64,000 bases of DNA from Calothrix sp. NIES-2100. Its GTDB lineage: Bacteria > Cyanobacteriota > Cyanobacteriia > Cyanobacteriales > Nostocaceae. The stretch lies in contig NZ_AP018178.1 of assembly GCF_002368195.1 (NCBI RefSeq), positions 6,584,645 through 6,648,644 of the forward strand, given 5' to 3'. A program made the translations under genes and the position numbers. This document shows, piece by piece, positions 16,891 through 26,539 of the stretch; position 1 is the first letter of the stretch; each line of letters starts with the position of its first letter. The notes below the pieces were generated by a model. That model saw only the letters and a program-made list of their open reading frames with translations. It did no database searches and was not told the origin of the DNA.

Positions 16891-17871
16891 TTATTTTTTA
16901 CTTCGTAGAGTTTGCTCAACCCATTCAATAACTTGACGACCAAGGTTAGTACCATCTAGTCTGTCGATTTCGCGAACTCCAGTTGGACTGGTAACGTTAA
17001 CTTCAGTAAGGTAACCGCCAATAACGTCAATACCTACAAAAATTAAGCCGTCTTGGCGGAGATTTTCTGCTACTTGGGCACAAATTTCATGCTCTCTTGC
17101 GGTAATTTCAGTTTGAGCGACTGTACCACCAGTTGCCATGTTATTGCGAAAGTCACTACCACTAGAAAGGCGATTGAGGGCACCAATCGGTTCGCCATTC
17201 AGGAGAATAATTCTCTTATCTCCCTCTTTTGCCTGAGGTAAGTAAGTTTGTACCATAACTGGTACTCGACCTTGAAAAGTACTCAGTTCAACAATTGAGT
17301 TGAAATTGCGATCGCTTGGTTGTAAAAATAAAATCCCTTCCCCAGCTTTGTTACCTAGTGGTTTAAGGACAGCTGCGCCTTTTGCTTCTACGAAGTTACG
17401 GATAACCTGCTTATCAGCACTCACTATGGTCTCTGGAATTACATTGGTAAACTGGAGGGCATACATTTTTTCGTTTGCGCCCCGAATACCTTTTGGACTG
17501 TTAATTACTAAGGTTTTATTTTGGTCGATGTAATCGAGAATGTAGGTTGCATAGAGGTAGGAATCGTTAACTGGTGGATCTGTCCGCATAAAAACAGCAT
17601 CCATTGTTTCTAAGCAACTGAAGGAGCTTTGGGCATTGCTCAACTTATACCAAGGATTGACTGCAAAATAGCGTCCCTCCACCAGTTGCACTGGGATCAG
17701 TTCTACACGCTGTAAAATAGCCCAGGCTTTTCCTTCTACTACACTCAAAAGATTTGCCTGCGTTATCCAAACTTCATGTCCAAGAATTTGCGCTGCTTCC
17801 ATGAGGGCAACACTAGTATCATGGCATGGATCAAGCTGATGGATGGGATCAATGATAAAAGCTAGTTTCAC
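16891..17871 (-). CDS. gshB: Glutathione synthetase
   Basis: ATP-grasp ligase that joins glycine to gamma-glutamylcysteine. Visible hallmarks are the start KLAFIIDPIHQLDPCHDTS, the substrate motif MRTDPPVNDSYLYATYILD, NSPKGIRGANEKMYAL, the ATP-grasp segment AAVLKPLGNKAGEGILFL and the C-terminal GIDVIGGYLTEVNVTSPTG with metal-binding Glu and Asn. I chose GTG 17871 (326 residues) because GAGG lies 8 nt upstream and the family begins at KLAF; a GTG at 17889 would add six residues. The glutaredoxin gene lies 120 bp upstream on the same strand, giving a thiol-redox pair. Confidence 0.96.
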   Translation of the reverse strand: MKLAFIIDPIHQLDPCHDTSVALMEAAQILGHEVWITQANLLSVVEGKAWAILQRVELIPVQLVEGRYFAVNPWYKLSNAQSSFSCLETMDAVFMRTDPPVNDSYLYATYILDYIDQNKTLVINSPKGIRGANEKMYALQFTNVIPETIVSADKQVIRNFVEAKGAAVLKPLGNKAGEGILFLQPSDRNFNSIVELSTFQGRVPVMVQTYLPQAKEGDKRIILLNGEPIGALNRLSSGSDFRNNMATGGTVAQTEITAREHEICAQVAENLRQDGLIFVGIDVIGGYLTEVNVTSPTGVREIDRLDGTNLGRQVIEWVEQTLRSKK

Positions 17872-17991
17872 GCTTTTTGCCTCAAGCACCAGGAAATTTA
17901 AAGTTATTCAATTTACATTATCCCTTGATGTTTAGGCTGATTTACACTCCCTTGTTGAGTAAATAAAGCGTAATTTTCATCAATCATCCAA

Positions 17992-18264
17992 CTATAAGCT
18001 CTTGGCAGAGTTGAGTAACTCATCTAGCTTGCCTTGACTGTCTAAAGCATGGATATCATCACAACCACCAATATGATTGTCGTTGATGAAAATTTGTGGC
18101 AAAGAGCGTCTTCCATTTGCTCGTTGAGCCATTTTATCCCGTGCTGCCTCATCGCCATCGATGCTGTATTCGGTAAATTCAACGCCCTTTTTATTCAGCA
18201 AACTTTTGGCACGGATGCAAAATGGGCAAGTCCTCCAGGTATAAATTTCTACTTTTGCGGACAT
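17992..18264 (-). CDS. grxC: Glutaredoxin 3 (dithiol)
   Basis: 90 residues with the dithiol active site CPFC at Cys13 and Cys16, the glutathione-binding SLPQIFIND (cis-Pro) and the GGCDD motif. ATG 18264 follows GAGGAAGTT, a good ribosome site, so the longer upstream frame is not needed. It reduces disulfides and glutathione mixed disulfides at the cost of glutathione, and sits immediately upstream of gshB on the same strand, probably one transcript. Confidence 0.94.
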   Translation of the reverse strand: MSAKVEIYTWRTCPFCIRAKSLLNKKGVEFTEYSIDGDEAARDKMAQRANGRRSLPQIFINDNHIGGCDDIHALDSQGKLDELLNSAKSL

Positions 18265-18840
18265 AACTTCCTCAATTTGTTTGAATATTCTTAATTTTAG
18301 AACGTTGGCACTATTACTGCCCTTGAGTAAGTTAAAAGTCACAATAATTTTATTCCTGCACAAATAAAGGTTAGTCAATAGTCGATAGGTTGTTAGCTAT
18401 AGACTGTTGACTAATTTACTGTTTGCACCAGGTTTCTTAATAAATTGATATTATTCCAGTTTAAATAGTTGTAGCCTCAGCAACTATACGGTGATTACTT
18501 GGTTACTTCAATTTTGTTTCAGTATTAACCGCTACCAAGGATATAGTTTGCTAACTGTAAAAGTTAAGGCTGGGAAGATTTTCGACTGATAGGTTACTGG
18601 TAGAATTTAGACTTTAGGATTCCCATCTGATTTTGGCAATATACGTCGGCTGAGCAATGCCCAGCATATCTGGGTTTTGCTGGGCATGACCCACCGTTGT
18701 ATTTTAGAAGCAGCCCCACTGGCGGCGCGCCACCCGCTACGAATGAAACAAACATCGATAATTCAATCCCTTTCCCCTTTTTTCCCTTTCCCTTTCCCCA
18801 TGTTTCTTGAAAGTGTCTCTTGTCTCTAAGAGAGTAAAAT
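18265..18840. other. Spacer with inverted repeat
   Basis: 576 bp between grxC and the PEP-CTERM gene, with no gene. It carries the promoter side of grxC and the 3' side of the PEP-CTERM gene. A 9-bp inverted repeat ATGCCCAGC / GCTGGGCAT lies at 18657-18687; it has no T-run on either side. A repeat fragment (GGCGGCGCGCCACCCGCTACG) sits at 18722-18742 in part. Confidence 0.45.
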
Positions 18841-19797
18841 TTAAACTCCTACTAGATGCTTTTTTTTCAGTACTTTCACTGTAATGACTGCCAATAACCC
18901 AAGGGCAGCAGTTGTACTAGGTTCAGGTACTCTTTGAGGTGGTGGTGGTGGGGCTTCATAGTAGGGCGAACCCTTTCTGGCGATTACTTTGAAATCAGGA
19001 CCGTTGTAATCTTCGCTATCGTTATTATCTGTACTCTTCGCCACTATTTGAATGCCTTTAATGCCATTAGTAGCGCTTGTATTGCTTAATCCCAGGTCTT
19101 TAAGACTTACTCCCCAGGAACCAACTTGTTGAGTGTCACTGATTTCTGTAGTGTTAATGCTGTAACCTGCGGACTGTTGTTTTCCCCTCTCCAGTTTTAG
19201 GGCAGTACCCACTAAATTGCCATTTCCATCAATCGCTCGAATACGCAAGTCACTGTTCATACCCCGTTCCCAAAAGAACAGGTTGTCTAATCCAGAATTA
19301 TCTTGCTTAATAAGAGTGTCAAAAAAGAGGTTGATTTTAAAAGCACCATTGTCTTCTGTATCAATCATGTTATTTAAGTTTTTGTTACCCAAGTAGGCAG
19401 CAATTTCAGCACCAGTTGGGTCTTTCAGCCCAGAGACTTCTAATGGATTTCCGTTGGCATCCTTAGGTTTAGAGGCTTTATCGCCTCTATCTGTACTAGC
19501 TGCACCAGTGTTGTTGATGCTTTTATTTGTTACGTCTGGATTGCTAGTTTGTGTATTGAGGTTAGCGGTGATTGGTGTATTCTCTATGACACTAGCGCTA
19601 TTGACAAAGGAAAAATTATTAAATTTCTTCCCATTCTGCTCAATATAATTTAGCCAAATATCTCCTTTAGCAGCATCGGCACCTTGCAAAGCGTAAGTAA
19701 CATTAGTGCTAAAAGTAGCTGCCTGAGCGGATGGGGCAAGCACTAAACCTGCACCAAAGGATATAGCAATTAAAGCGGATATGCGTTTAAGACTCAT
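18841..19797 (-). CDS. PEP-CTERM sorting-domain protein, secreted
   Basis: 318 residues. Signal peptide (MSLKRISALIAISFGAGLVLAPSAQA, cleavage after AQA), a beta-rich, Asn/Gly/Thr-rich body, then a C-terminal PEP-CTERM tail: PEP at 291-293, a hydrophobic helix and a basic end (VKVLKKK). Such tails are recognised by exosortase-type systems for cell-surface display or processing. The body has no catalytic motif; residues 140-160 mention no known domain that I recognise. ATG 19797 begins the signal peptide. It stands alone between long spacers. The substrate or role at the cell surface is unknown. Confidence 0.88.
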   Translation of the reverse strand: MSLKRISALIAISFGAGLVLAPSAQAATFSTNVTYALQGADAAKGDIWLNYIEQNGKKFNNFSFVNSASVIENTPITANLNTQTSNPDVTNKSINNTGAASTDRGDKASKPKDANGNPLEVSGLKDPTGAEIAAYLGNKNLNNMIDTEDNGAFKINLFFDTLIKQDNSGLDNLFFWERGMNSDLRIRAIDGNGNLVGTALKLERGKQQSAGYSINTTEISDTQQVGSWGVSLKDLGLSNTSATNGIKGIQIVAKSTDNNDSEDYNGPDFKVIARKGSPYYEAPPPPPQRVPEPSTTAALGLLAVITVKVLKKKHLVGV

Positions 19798-20635
19798 ACT
19801 ATTTGTGGTGATTGTAAGCCGTCAAAGTTTTAGATTTTATCTTCAGGGTCAAGCGATATGTTTTTATAAACTAGATCCAGCAAGGATCTAGCAAACTGGT
19901 GTAGCAGATTCCCGGATTTCTCACAAAATTTTTCAGTCTTTAGCTTTCGCTTTGAGAAGAGGTCGTAGGAGCGGGTTAAGACAGATGCTCATAAATGATT
20001 AGATCATATCTGTGAAGCCGCTCCTACTGCTTGTTAGAAATGCGGGGAGTGTGTTAGTTGATTGGTAGTGCAAAACAGGATGGATTCAGTCAATGAGTAC
20101 TTAGAATTACTACTCAGCTAGTGCTAAATATAAATTGCCATATTTAATGCTCAATAGTCTATAGTTTATCTACATATTTATTAGAATTTTAATTTAGCAA
20201 TTAAAACCATAGTGTTTTAGGTATTATTTTCAATTTCAGTGTTGATACTGAGTAATTTTATTGGGATAAATTCAGTAAAATAACTGACATATTTTCTAAA
20301 TTAGTGCTGTCTTATAAATATCTTGATGCATAAATCGTTAAATTTATCTAGATACAATATTTGACAAAGAAATAACACTGATAAAATCGAACTTTCTATA
20401 CTAGGAAAATAAATAAAGAGGAGGGGATGAATTTACCATAATACCCATTATATGTGAGGTTGCACCACCTTCAGTCTGGGAGCTTGGCTCTAAACTAACA
20501 AAGCCTGCTAACTCTGGCTAATAATATGCATTTTTATATCAACATGGTATTAAGTAATTATTCAGAATAATATAGTAATATCATTTATTTTTATTAAAAA
20601 ATAAATGATATTCAGGAAATATATAGTATTTACAC
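19798..20635. other. AT-rich gene-free spacer
   Basis: 838 bp upstream of the PEP-CTERM gene and downstream of the oxygenase gene, both on the minus strand. Very AT-rich, no protein-like frame. Its right end carries a large hairpin at 20577-20612. Confidence 0.5.
20577..20612 (-). terminator. Terminator-like hairpin after the 2OG oxygenase gene
   Basis: A perfect 16-bp stem, AATATCATTTATTTTT with its reverse complement, and a 4-nt loop, 23 bp after the oxygenase stop. The stem itself ends in T/A runs, so it could act in either direction. Confidence 0.6.
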
Positions 20636-21292
20636 TTAATCAGCTAATCGATTAATCCAGCCGTTAATAGTAAAGCGGCTATCTGCAAAATTTTTGGAAG
20701 GACAACTCACAGGAAGTACTTCGTGCATATAGCGGCTGAGGAAGAATACTATGCTATTATTCCGAGGTTCAACTGTTTTGAAGGATTCGGAATTTACATA
20801 AAAGCTATTGGAAATTTTGCTATTGTAAATCAGCAATTTGCCACCAGAAAAATACTTAGGTTCTTGATAAAAATAATAAACGTAAGTAATTTCTCTAAGA
20901 CTAGTTTCAGGGCTACCGTTATCATTATGAATTTTATAATAATTGCCATCATTATGTGCAGTGAGTTGGCTTTCAATATAATTTGTCGAAAATGCTGGTA
21001 TTCCTAAGCTAACGATTACTTCAGGTAGAATCGTTTCTATTCGCTGTAAAATTAGTTGCGAGAAATCAGGAAACGAATAAAGCACCATTGAGCGGCGATA
21101 ATTCATTTCGTTAGTTGAAGTACTGGTAGGTACAAAGTATGCTTCTTGTTCCAGAACATACTGGAGTAGCTGTTGATGTTCTTCTGGTGTGAAAAAGTTA
21201 TCTATCTGTAGATAGTTAGAAGGTAAAATATCGATATTTGCATCTTGTACTCCCTCTACTGTTGGTAGGGAGATTTGGGATTCTGTAGTCAT
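20636..21292 (-). CDS. 2-oxoglutarate/Fe(II) dioxygenase, prolyl 4-hydroxylase-like
   Basis: 218 residues from ATG 21292. The iron triad is visible: His122 and Asp124 in KIHNDNGS and His190 in RYMHEV; Arg206 in SRFTINGW fits 2-oxoglutarate binding. SGGKLLIYN and PRNNSIVFF are the usual strands of the double-stranded beta-helix core in P4H-type enzymes. A TTG 42 bases upstream would add 14 residues but has no support; neither start has a clear ribosome site. The substrate (a protein proline or a small molecule) cannot be told. Monocistronic, ending in a hairpin. Confidence 0.88.
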   Translation of the reverse strand: MTTESQISLPTVEGVQDANIDILPSNYLQIDNFFTPEEHQQLLQYVLEQEAYFVPTSTSTNEMNYRRSMVLYSFPDFSQLILQRIETILPEVIVSLGIPAFSTNYIESQLTAHNDGNYYKIHNDNGSPETSLREITYVYYFYQEPKYFSGGKLLIYNSKISNSFYVNSESFKTVEPRNNSIVFFLSRYMHEVLPVSCPSKNFADSRFTINGWINRLAD

Positions 21293-21399
21293 AATTAGTA
21301 ATTCATGAGAAATGCTCTTTATATTTAATAGCAAATGCCGTAGTTAAATATAACTACGGCATTTTAAGTAAAACACAAAATTTACTGATTTTTTAGTAT

Positions 21400-23196
21400 T
21401 TACCGAGAGTCAACGGCGTATTGAATCAGCTGGGTTAAGCGATGGCGTAGGGTTTCCAATCCTAAGCGCTGGCTAGCAGAAATAAATATTGCTAGAGGAA
21501 ACTCTTCTCGCGCTAAAGCCAGGGTTTCGCTATTGACTTGGTCGATTTTGTTAAAAGCCACCAATGCTGGGCCTGGAGTCACCGGCATTTGAGCGAGGAT
21601 TTCTCTAACTGAGCGAATATGACTCAACCAAGCAGGATGAGACAAATCGACCAAATGTAGTAAACCATCTGCTTCTGTGACTTCTTCTAAGGTAGCGCGG
21701 AAAGCATCCATTAATGAGGCTGGCAATTCGTGTATAAATCCTACTGTATCTGTCAGTAGAATTTCTTGGGTTTCACCTGTCTCAGCATGGGGAATTACTA
21801 GGCGGCGCGTGGTGGGGTCAAGAGTAGCAAATAGCTGGTCGGCGGTGTAAACTTCTGCATTGGTGAGGGCATTTAGCAAGGTGGATTTGCCAGCGTTTGT
21901 ATAACCAACCAAAGCTACTGAGGGAACTTCTCGGTGCTGTCGGCGCTGGCGTAAGCGGGAACGGTGTGCTTGCAACTGGTTGACTTCTTGTTGCAATCGA
22001 GAAATGCGCCGCCCGATAGCACGGCGTTCAGTTTCCAGTTTGGTTTCACCAGGACCACGAGTACCGATACCACCACCCAAGCGGGACATGGCTTGTCCTC
22101 TACCAGTTAGTCGTGGCAGCATATACTCTAGCTGTGCCAGTTCTACTTGTAATTTACCAGCACGGGACTGAGCTCGTTGGGCGAATATATCCAAAATTAC
22201 TTCGGTACGGTCAACTACCCTCAGACCAATTTGCGCTTCTAGGTTGCGGACTTGGGCGGGTGAGAGGTCGCGGTCAAATACAACGAGATTTGCCCCTAAG
22301 GTTTGGGCTGTTAGGGCGACTTCTTGGACTTTTCCCTCACCGACTACGGTTTGGGGATGAATCCGCGATCGCTTTTGTTGTACTGTCTGTAATACATCGC
22401 CGCCAGCGGTATCTACTAAGCGTGCCAGTTCCGCCAAAGTATCCTGGAATTCTAAAGGAGTCTGATCGTCTGTCATCACTCCCACAATTAGCACGCGATC
22501 GTGGTCAGTATCTACTTGCTGTCCCAGAAATTCTCGCTGAAATTCTGCTTCCAGATTTTCTACTAAATCGAGAAAATCTTGCTGTGTCAGTTCATCCAAA
22601 CTCAGAGGTGACGATACACTCCAGCTGGGAGATGGGACACCACTCGAGCCGACTGCAAGCAAAGCCTGAGATTCTTGGGGTGTCAGGTGAGCTAAATAAG
22701 CTTCTTTGACGTATCCAGCCGCGCCTCCGCCTCGGCGGGTAAATCCCGTTCCTGTAATATTTAGTACTACTAGGGCATCTAACCTTTGCATAGCCATAGC
22801 GGTCAGCGCCGCTTCATTGGGCGGTTCTGGCTTCAGATGAGTAGCTATGCAACGAATACCGCTAAGTCGTTCTGCACCATAACGGGGCAATTCTAACGGT
22901 GGGATTTGCGTTTGACGCGGTGTCCCTACCCCTACGCGAATCACTTGTCCGCGACGGTTGAGGTAGGTACACACAGGCTGATTAATTTCCGTACTAATTG
23001 CTGCCAGACGCTGGGAAAACTCAGACGTACTGATGCGATCACCTGGTATGCGCTGGTGATACAGCCGCTGTAGTTGCTTCAGCTGGCTGGACTTTAATCC
23101 TTGGAGATTTCCGTAGATAGTCTCTATAGGCGTTTCTGACCAGTTAAATGGTCCCCCGAATCCTTCTAGGTTTATTTTACAACATCCCCAAAACAC
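21400..23196 (-). CDS. hflX: GTPase HflX
   Basis: A ribosome-associated GTPase of the Obg-HflX class that splits stalled or stressed ribosomes. The HflX N-terminal domain (VVGEGKVQE, GANLVVFDRDLSPAQVRNLE), the glycine-rich SRLGGGIGTRGPGETKLE and a GTPase domain with GYTNAGKST, DTVGFI and NKID are all present. It is longer than bacterial relatives because of about 190 extra N-terminal residues, as in other cyanobacterial forms. The likely family start (before ETIYGNLQG) carries ATA here, not a start codon, so I used GTG 23196, which gives about 598 residues; the true start is uncertain. The 3' end lies 108 bp from the oxygenase gene. Confidence 0.93.
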   Translation of the reverse strand: MFWGCCKINLEGFGGPFNWSETPIETIYGNLQGLKSSQLKQLQRLYHQRIPGDRISTSEFSQRLAAISTEINQPVCTYLNRRGQVIRVGVGTPRQTQIPPLELPRYGAERLSGIRCIATHLKPEPPNEAALTAMAMQRLDALVVLNITGTGFTRRGGGAAGYVKEAYLAHLTPQESQALLAVGSSGVPSPSWSVSSPLSLDELTQQDFLDLVENLEAEFQREFLGQQVDTDHDRVLIVGVMTDDQTPLEFQDTLAELARLVDTAGGDVLQTVQQKRSRIHPQTVVGEGKVQEVALTAQTLGANLVVFDRDLSPAQVRNLEAQIGLRVVDRTEVILDIFAQRAQSRAGKLQVELAQLEYMLPRLTGRGQAMSRLGGGIGTRGPGETKLETERRAIGRRISRLQQEVNQLQAHRSRLRQRRQHREVPSVALVGYTNAGKSTLLNALTNAEVYTADQLFATLDPTTRRLVIPHAETGETQEILLTDTVGFIHELPASLMDAFRATLEEVTEADGLLHLVDLSHPAWLSHIRSVREILAQMPVTPGPALVAFNKIDQVNSETLALAREEFPLAIFISASQRLGLETLRHRLTQLIQYAVDSR

Positions 23197-23433
23197 CAAA
23201 CTCTATCTTCTAGCGGTTGCACTGTGCTGTAATAATATCTAGTTTGGGGATGGGGGCTAGGGACTAGAGTTTGGGGATGAGTGGCATGTGGTACCTGGCG
23301 GGAACGACTTCGCGGTAATCTAGCGGAGTCGAGATTCACCAACCGGAGCATGAGCCACACAAGGCAGACAAATGCCGAATGCCCTTGTCCCGCCACAAGC
23401 CCCATTGACCATGATGAATTAGTAATTATTTCT

Positions 23434-23622
23434 ATGACTGACTCTACAGAAAATTGGTATATTGTCAAGCGTCCTGCTGGTAATTGCGAGATAGTGTCCA
23501 ACTTAGATGGTGGGGAAGATAAACCAGAGATCATCGAACAGTGGGGTCCGTTTCCTTCTCAAGGAGAAGCGATCGCCCGTCGTGTAGGATTAATTAGGGC
23601 TGGCAAATGCCAACCCCAATAA
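23434..23622 (+). CDS. Small conserved-looking protein with WGPF motif
   Basis: 62 residues from ATG 23434: a compact acidic protein ending EQWGPFPSQGEAIARRVGLIRAGKC when read in two parts. The WGPF-x-S-x-x-EA pattern resembles the end of several small cyanobacterial proteins that read GPF followed by a helix. The upstream in-frame extension (23281-23433) is repeat-like and not part of the gene. No membrane segment or catalytic motif. It is convergent with the protease gene, 19 bp apart, and divergent from hflX. Function not known. Confidence 0.65.
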   Translation: MTDSTENWYIVKRPAGNCEIVSNLDGGEDKPEIIEQWGPFPSQGEAIARRVGLIRAGKCQPQ

Positions 23623-23641
23623 ATCACAAAATTTACAATTT

Positions 23642-24925
23642 TTAATTTTTCCCGGTTGTAGTAGGACTCTGAGCGGTAATTTGCTTACCTAGGACTTCAA
23701 CTGCTTTAGCGAATTGGGGGTCTTCTGCCGTGGCAAGTTTATCACGCTCCCGTAGCCATAAATCTTGTTTTTGAGCATCGGTCAAGTCTATCTTGACATC
23801 GGGATCAATTCCATGCTTGTTAATATCTCTACCACTGGGAGTATGGTATTTAGCAATTGTCACTGCTAATCCTGAGCCATCTTCGAGTGGACGTACTGAT
23901 TGTACCAAGCCCTTACCAAATGTTTGAGTTCCCACCAAAGTAGCGCGTTTGTTGTCCTGCAAAGCCCCAGAGAGGATTTCGCTGGCACTGGCTGAACCTT
24001 TATCGACTAAGACTACCAACGGTTTATTTGTTAAAGCACGTCCATTTGCCACTTCTCGCTCTTGTTCACCTTGGCGGTCAATAGTAGAGACAATTATCCC
24101 TTTATCCAGCCACATCCGAGCAATTTCCACGCTGGAGAATAGTAAACCACCAGGATTGCCACGCAAATCTAAAACATAACCAACAACTTGTTTAGTTTCT
24201 AAATTTTTGATGGCGTTTTGCATTTCCTTTCCAGCATTAGCACTGAACTGGTTCAGACGAATGTAGCCAACATTGCCGGCTGGGGTTTGTTTTTGCGAGA
24301 ACTTAACCGGATGAATTTCGATTCTTGCTCGTTGGATTTCAAAATCTTTGGTTTGACCGCTACGCCGAATAGTCAGTTTTACCTTGGTTCCTGCTTCACC
24401 GCGAATTAGGGATACAGCTTGGTTAGTATCCATTCCCTGAGTACTTTTGCCGTCGATTTTGAGAATTTCATCCTTAGACAGAATCCCCGCTTTAAATGCT
24501 GGAGTATCTTCAATCGGGGCAATCACAACGAGCTGTTTCGTTTTTTCATCCTGACTAATTGTGATCCCAATACCTGTTAGTTCTCCAGAGGTATCAACTT
24601 GCATATTTTTGAATTCGTCAGGGTCCATAAACCGGGTGTAGGGATCATCTAGCTTCTTGAGCATTTCCCGGATGGACTTATATGCTTCCTTTTTACTACT
24701 GTAATTTTTATTTAAATATTCCTTGCGTACAGCCTGCCAATCTACCTGATTAAAAGTAGCGTCTACGTATTGGCGCTGAACTACTTGCCAAACCTCATCT
24801 ATCAATTCCTTGGGACTGTTATTTAAAGCCTGACCTCGTGAGTGAATGCCAAGGCTTGTAATAGCAATAGTTGAGAGCGTTACTACCGTAGCACCCAAAA
24901 CCAGCCTACTTTTTGTAATCACCAT
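23642..24925 (-). CDS. C-terminal processing protease (S41, CtpA/B/C type)
   Basis: 427 residues from ATG 24925. A signal anchor (residues 1-30), a helical N-terminal region, a PDZ domain (about 110-190; GELTGIGITI, AFKAGILSKDEILKIDG) and an S41 protease domain follow. By alignment of spacing with bacterial Tsp, the catalytic residues are Ser313 in GSASASE, Asp324 and Lys338 in TFGKGL. Cyanobacterial Ctp enzymes work in the lumen or periplasm; CtpA trims the D1 precursor. Which of the paralogues this is I cannot tell. The 81-base upstream extension in the same frame lacks support. It lies 388 bp downstream of the divergently placed ispG end. Confidence 0.92.
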   Translation of the reverse strand: MVITKSRLVLGATVVTLSTIAITSLGIHSRGQALNNSPKELIDEVWQVVQRQYVDATFNQVDWQAVRKEYLNKNYSSKKEAYKSIREMLKKLDDPYTRFMDPDEFKNMQVDTSGELTGIGITISQDEKTKQLVVIAPIEDTPAFKAGILSKDEILKIDGKSTQGMDTNQAVSLIRGEAGTKVKLTIRRSGQTKDFEIQRARIEIHPVKFSQKQTPAGNVGYIRLNQFSANAGKEMQNAIKNLETKQVVGYVLDLRGNPGGLLFSSVEIARMWLDKGIIVSTIDRQGEQEREVANGRALTNKPLVVLVDKGSASASEILSGALQDNKRATLVGTQTFGKGLVQSVRPLEDGSGLAVTIAKYHTPSGRDINKHGIDPDVKIDLTDAQKQDLWLRERDKLATAEDPQFAKAVEVLGKQITAQSPTTTGKN

Positions 24926-25312
24926 AATGACAGCTGCGCCAGAGGAAAAATTTTGTATAGTCAGTATGCTCAATGTAACACAAGGAATCTCTGTGAAGTA
25001 CCCCAAGTTGACGATTCCTCATCTGCCCCACTTCCTAATCAACCTGAGGATTGATATTGGTCGGGAGCAGAATTTCTCTAGCCAGGATTTTAGCCATCTG
25101 GGGTCAACTCAGTTACGCTTGTGGATTGGTTCTGTTGAACGGTTAATTGGTTTAAGCATTACCAGCAATGGATAGTTGATTGTCAGGTTGGTCTGTGAAA
25201 GAGAAAAGCTAAAAAATGATTTCTGGGAATCACCGCCCTAAAAGTGTGGTGAGAACGTCAAAGCAAAATACTTGGCAATCCGGCGACCCCTGTGGTCGCC
25301 GTTACTCAAATT
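24926..25312. other. Spacer with ispG 3' hairpin
   Basis: About 390 bp between ispG and the protease gene, both on the minus strand, so it must carry the protease promoter. Apart from the hairpin at 25281-25301 nothing is seen. Confidence 0.45.
25281..25301 (-). terminator. GC-rich hairpin after ispG
   Basis: An 8-bp stem CGGCGACC / GGTCGCCG with 5-nt loop lies 12 bp after the ispG stop. On the minus strand only a weak T-rich stretch (TATTTTGCTTTG) follows, so it is a probable but imperfect intrinsic terminator. Confidence 0.55.
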
Positions 25313-26539
25313 TTAAGGTTCAACCCAGCGTTCATCGGACTTAATGAGGTTAATCAATTCCTCTACGCCTTTGTCTTCTGGGACTTTTTTAATTTCTTCT
25401 CTGCCACGATATAAAGAAATATAACCAGGAGTTTTGCCAACATAGCCATAGTCCGCATCTGCCATTTCCCCAGGTCCATTGACAATACAACCCATAACTG
25501 CTATGTCTAGCCCTGTTAAGTGTTTGGTGGCTTCCCTGACTTTATGCAGTACTTCTTCCAGGTTAAACAAAGTGCGTCCACAGGAAGGACAGGCGACGTA
25601 CTCTACCATTGTTTTCCGCAATCCCAAGGCTTGCAGAATGCTGTAGCAGACAGGAATTTCTTTTTCTGGTGCTTCTGTTAGTGAGACGCGAATTGTATCG
25701 CCAATGCCATCAGCGAGTAATGTGGCAATACCAGCTGTAGATTTAATCCGCCCATATTCCCCATCTCCGGCTTCTGTGACACCCAAATGTAGGGGATATT
25801 CCATACCCAACTCATCCATGCGCTTAGCCATGAGACGATAGGCTGCTACCATGACAGGGACGCGGGAGGCCTTCATGGAAATTACCAAATTGTGGAAGTT
25901 GAGCGATTCACAAATGCGAATGAATTCTAAAGCTGATTCCACCATCCCCTCTGGGGTATCGCCATAGGTAAATAGCATTCTCTCAGCTAGAGAACCATGA
26001 TTGACCCCGATGCGCATGGCTTTACCTTGATCCCTTAAAGAAACCACCAAAGGTTCTAGGGTTTCGCGGATTTTTTCGCCAATTTCATCAAATTCGGCTT
26101 TGTTGTATTCAATCCTACTCGCATTGGGCTTTTCAAACACATACAAACCCGGATTAATACGTACTTTCTCGATGTGCTTGGCAACTTCCAAAGCAATTTT
26201 CATGCCATTGTGATGCACATCAGCAACAATGGGCACGTCTTGGTAGGTTTTAAGGAGTTTTTGCTTAATTTCCGCTAAAGCTTTGGCATGAGCCATACTG
26301 GGCACAGTGACGCGGACAATTTCGCAGCCAATCTCGTGCAGACGACGAATAGCTGCCACAGATTCATCGATATCTAGTGTGTCTTCATTAATCATTGACT
26401 GCACTACTACAGGGTAGCCACCGCCAATGGTGACGCTTCCCACCTTTACCGGACGGGTTTTACGGCGCTTGATTGTTGTATCAAAGGTGAGTTCACTAGA
26501 TGTGGTGTTTACAGTTGTAACTGTGGGCAGAGTTTGCAT
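25313..26539 (-). CDS. ispG: 4-hydroxy-3-methylbut-2-enyl diphosphate synthase (GcpE/IspG)
   Basis: Penultimate enzyme of the MEP isoprenoid pathway, an iron-sulfur enzyme that converts the cyclic diphosphate to HMBPP, in plastid-type lineages with ferredoxin as donor. Visible: the TIM-barrel start RKTRPVKVGSVTIGGGYPVVVQSM, the barrel strands VPIVADVHHNG and KVRINPG, and the cluster ligands CPSCGRTLF plus CIVNGPGE. I chose ATG 26539 (408 residues), the usual cyanobacterial length; the upstream TTG adds a poorly conserved 15 residues. Another MEP gene, ispD, lies 10 kb to the right. Confidence 0.96.
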   Translation of the reverse strand: MQTLPTVTTVNTTSSELTFDTTIKRRKTRPVKVGSVTIGGGYPVVVQSMINEDTLDIDESVAAIRRLHEIGCEIVRVTVPSMAHAKALAEIKQKLLKTYQDVPIVADVHHNGMKIALEVAKHIEKVRINPGLYVFEKPNASRIEYNKAEFDEIGEKIRETLEPLVVSLRDQGKAMRIGVNHGSLAERMLFTYGDTPEGMVESALEFIRICESLNFHNLVISMKASRVPVMVAAYRLMAKRMDELGMEYPLHLGVTEAGDGEYGRIKSTAGIATLLADGIGDTIRVSLTEAPEKEIPVCYSILQALGLRKTMVEYVACPSCGRTLFNLEEVLHKVREATKHLTGLDIAVMGCIVNGPGEMADADYGYVGKTPGYISLYRGREEIKKVPEDKGVEELINLIKSDERWVEP

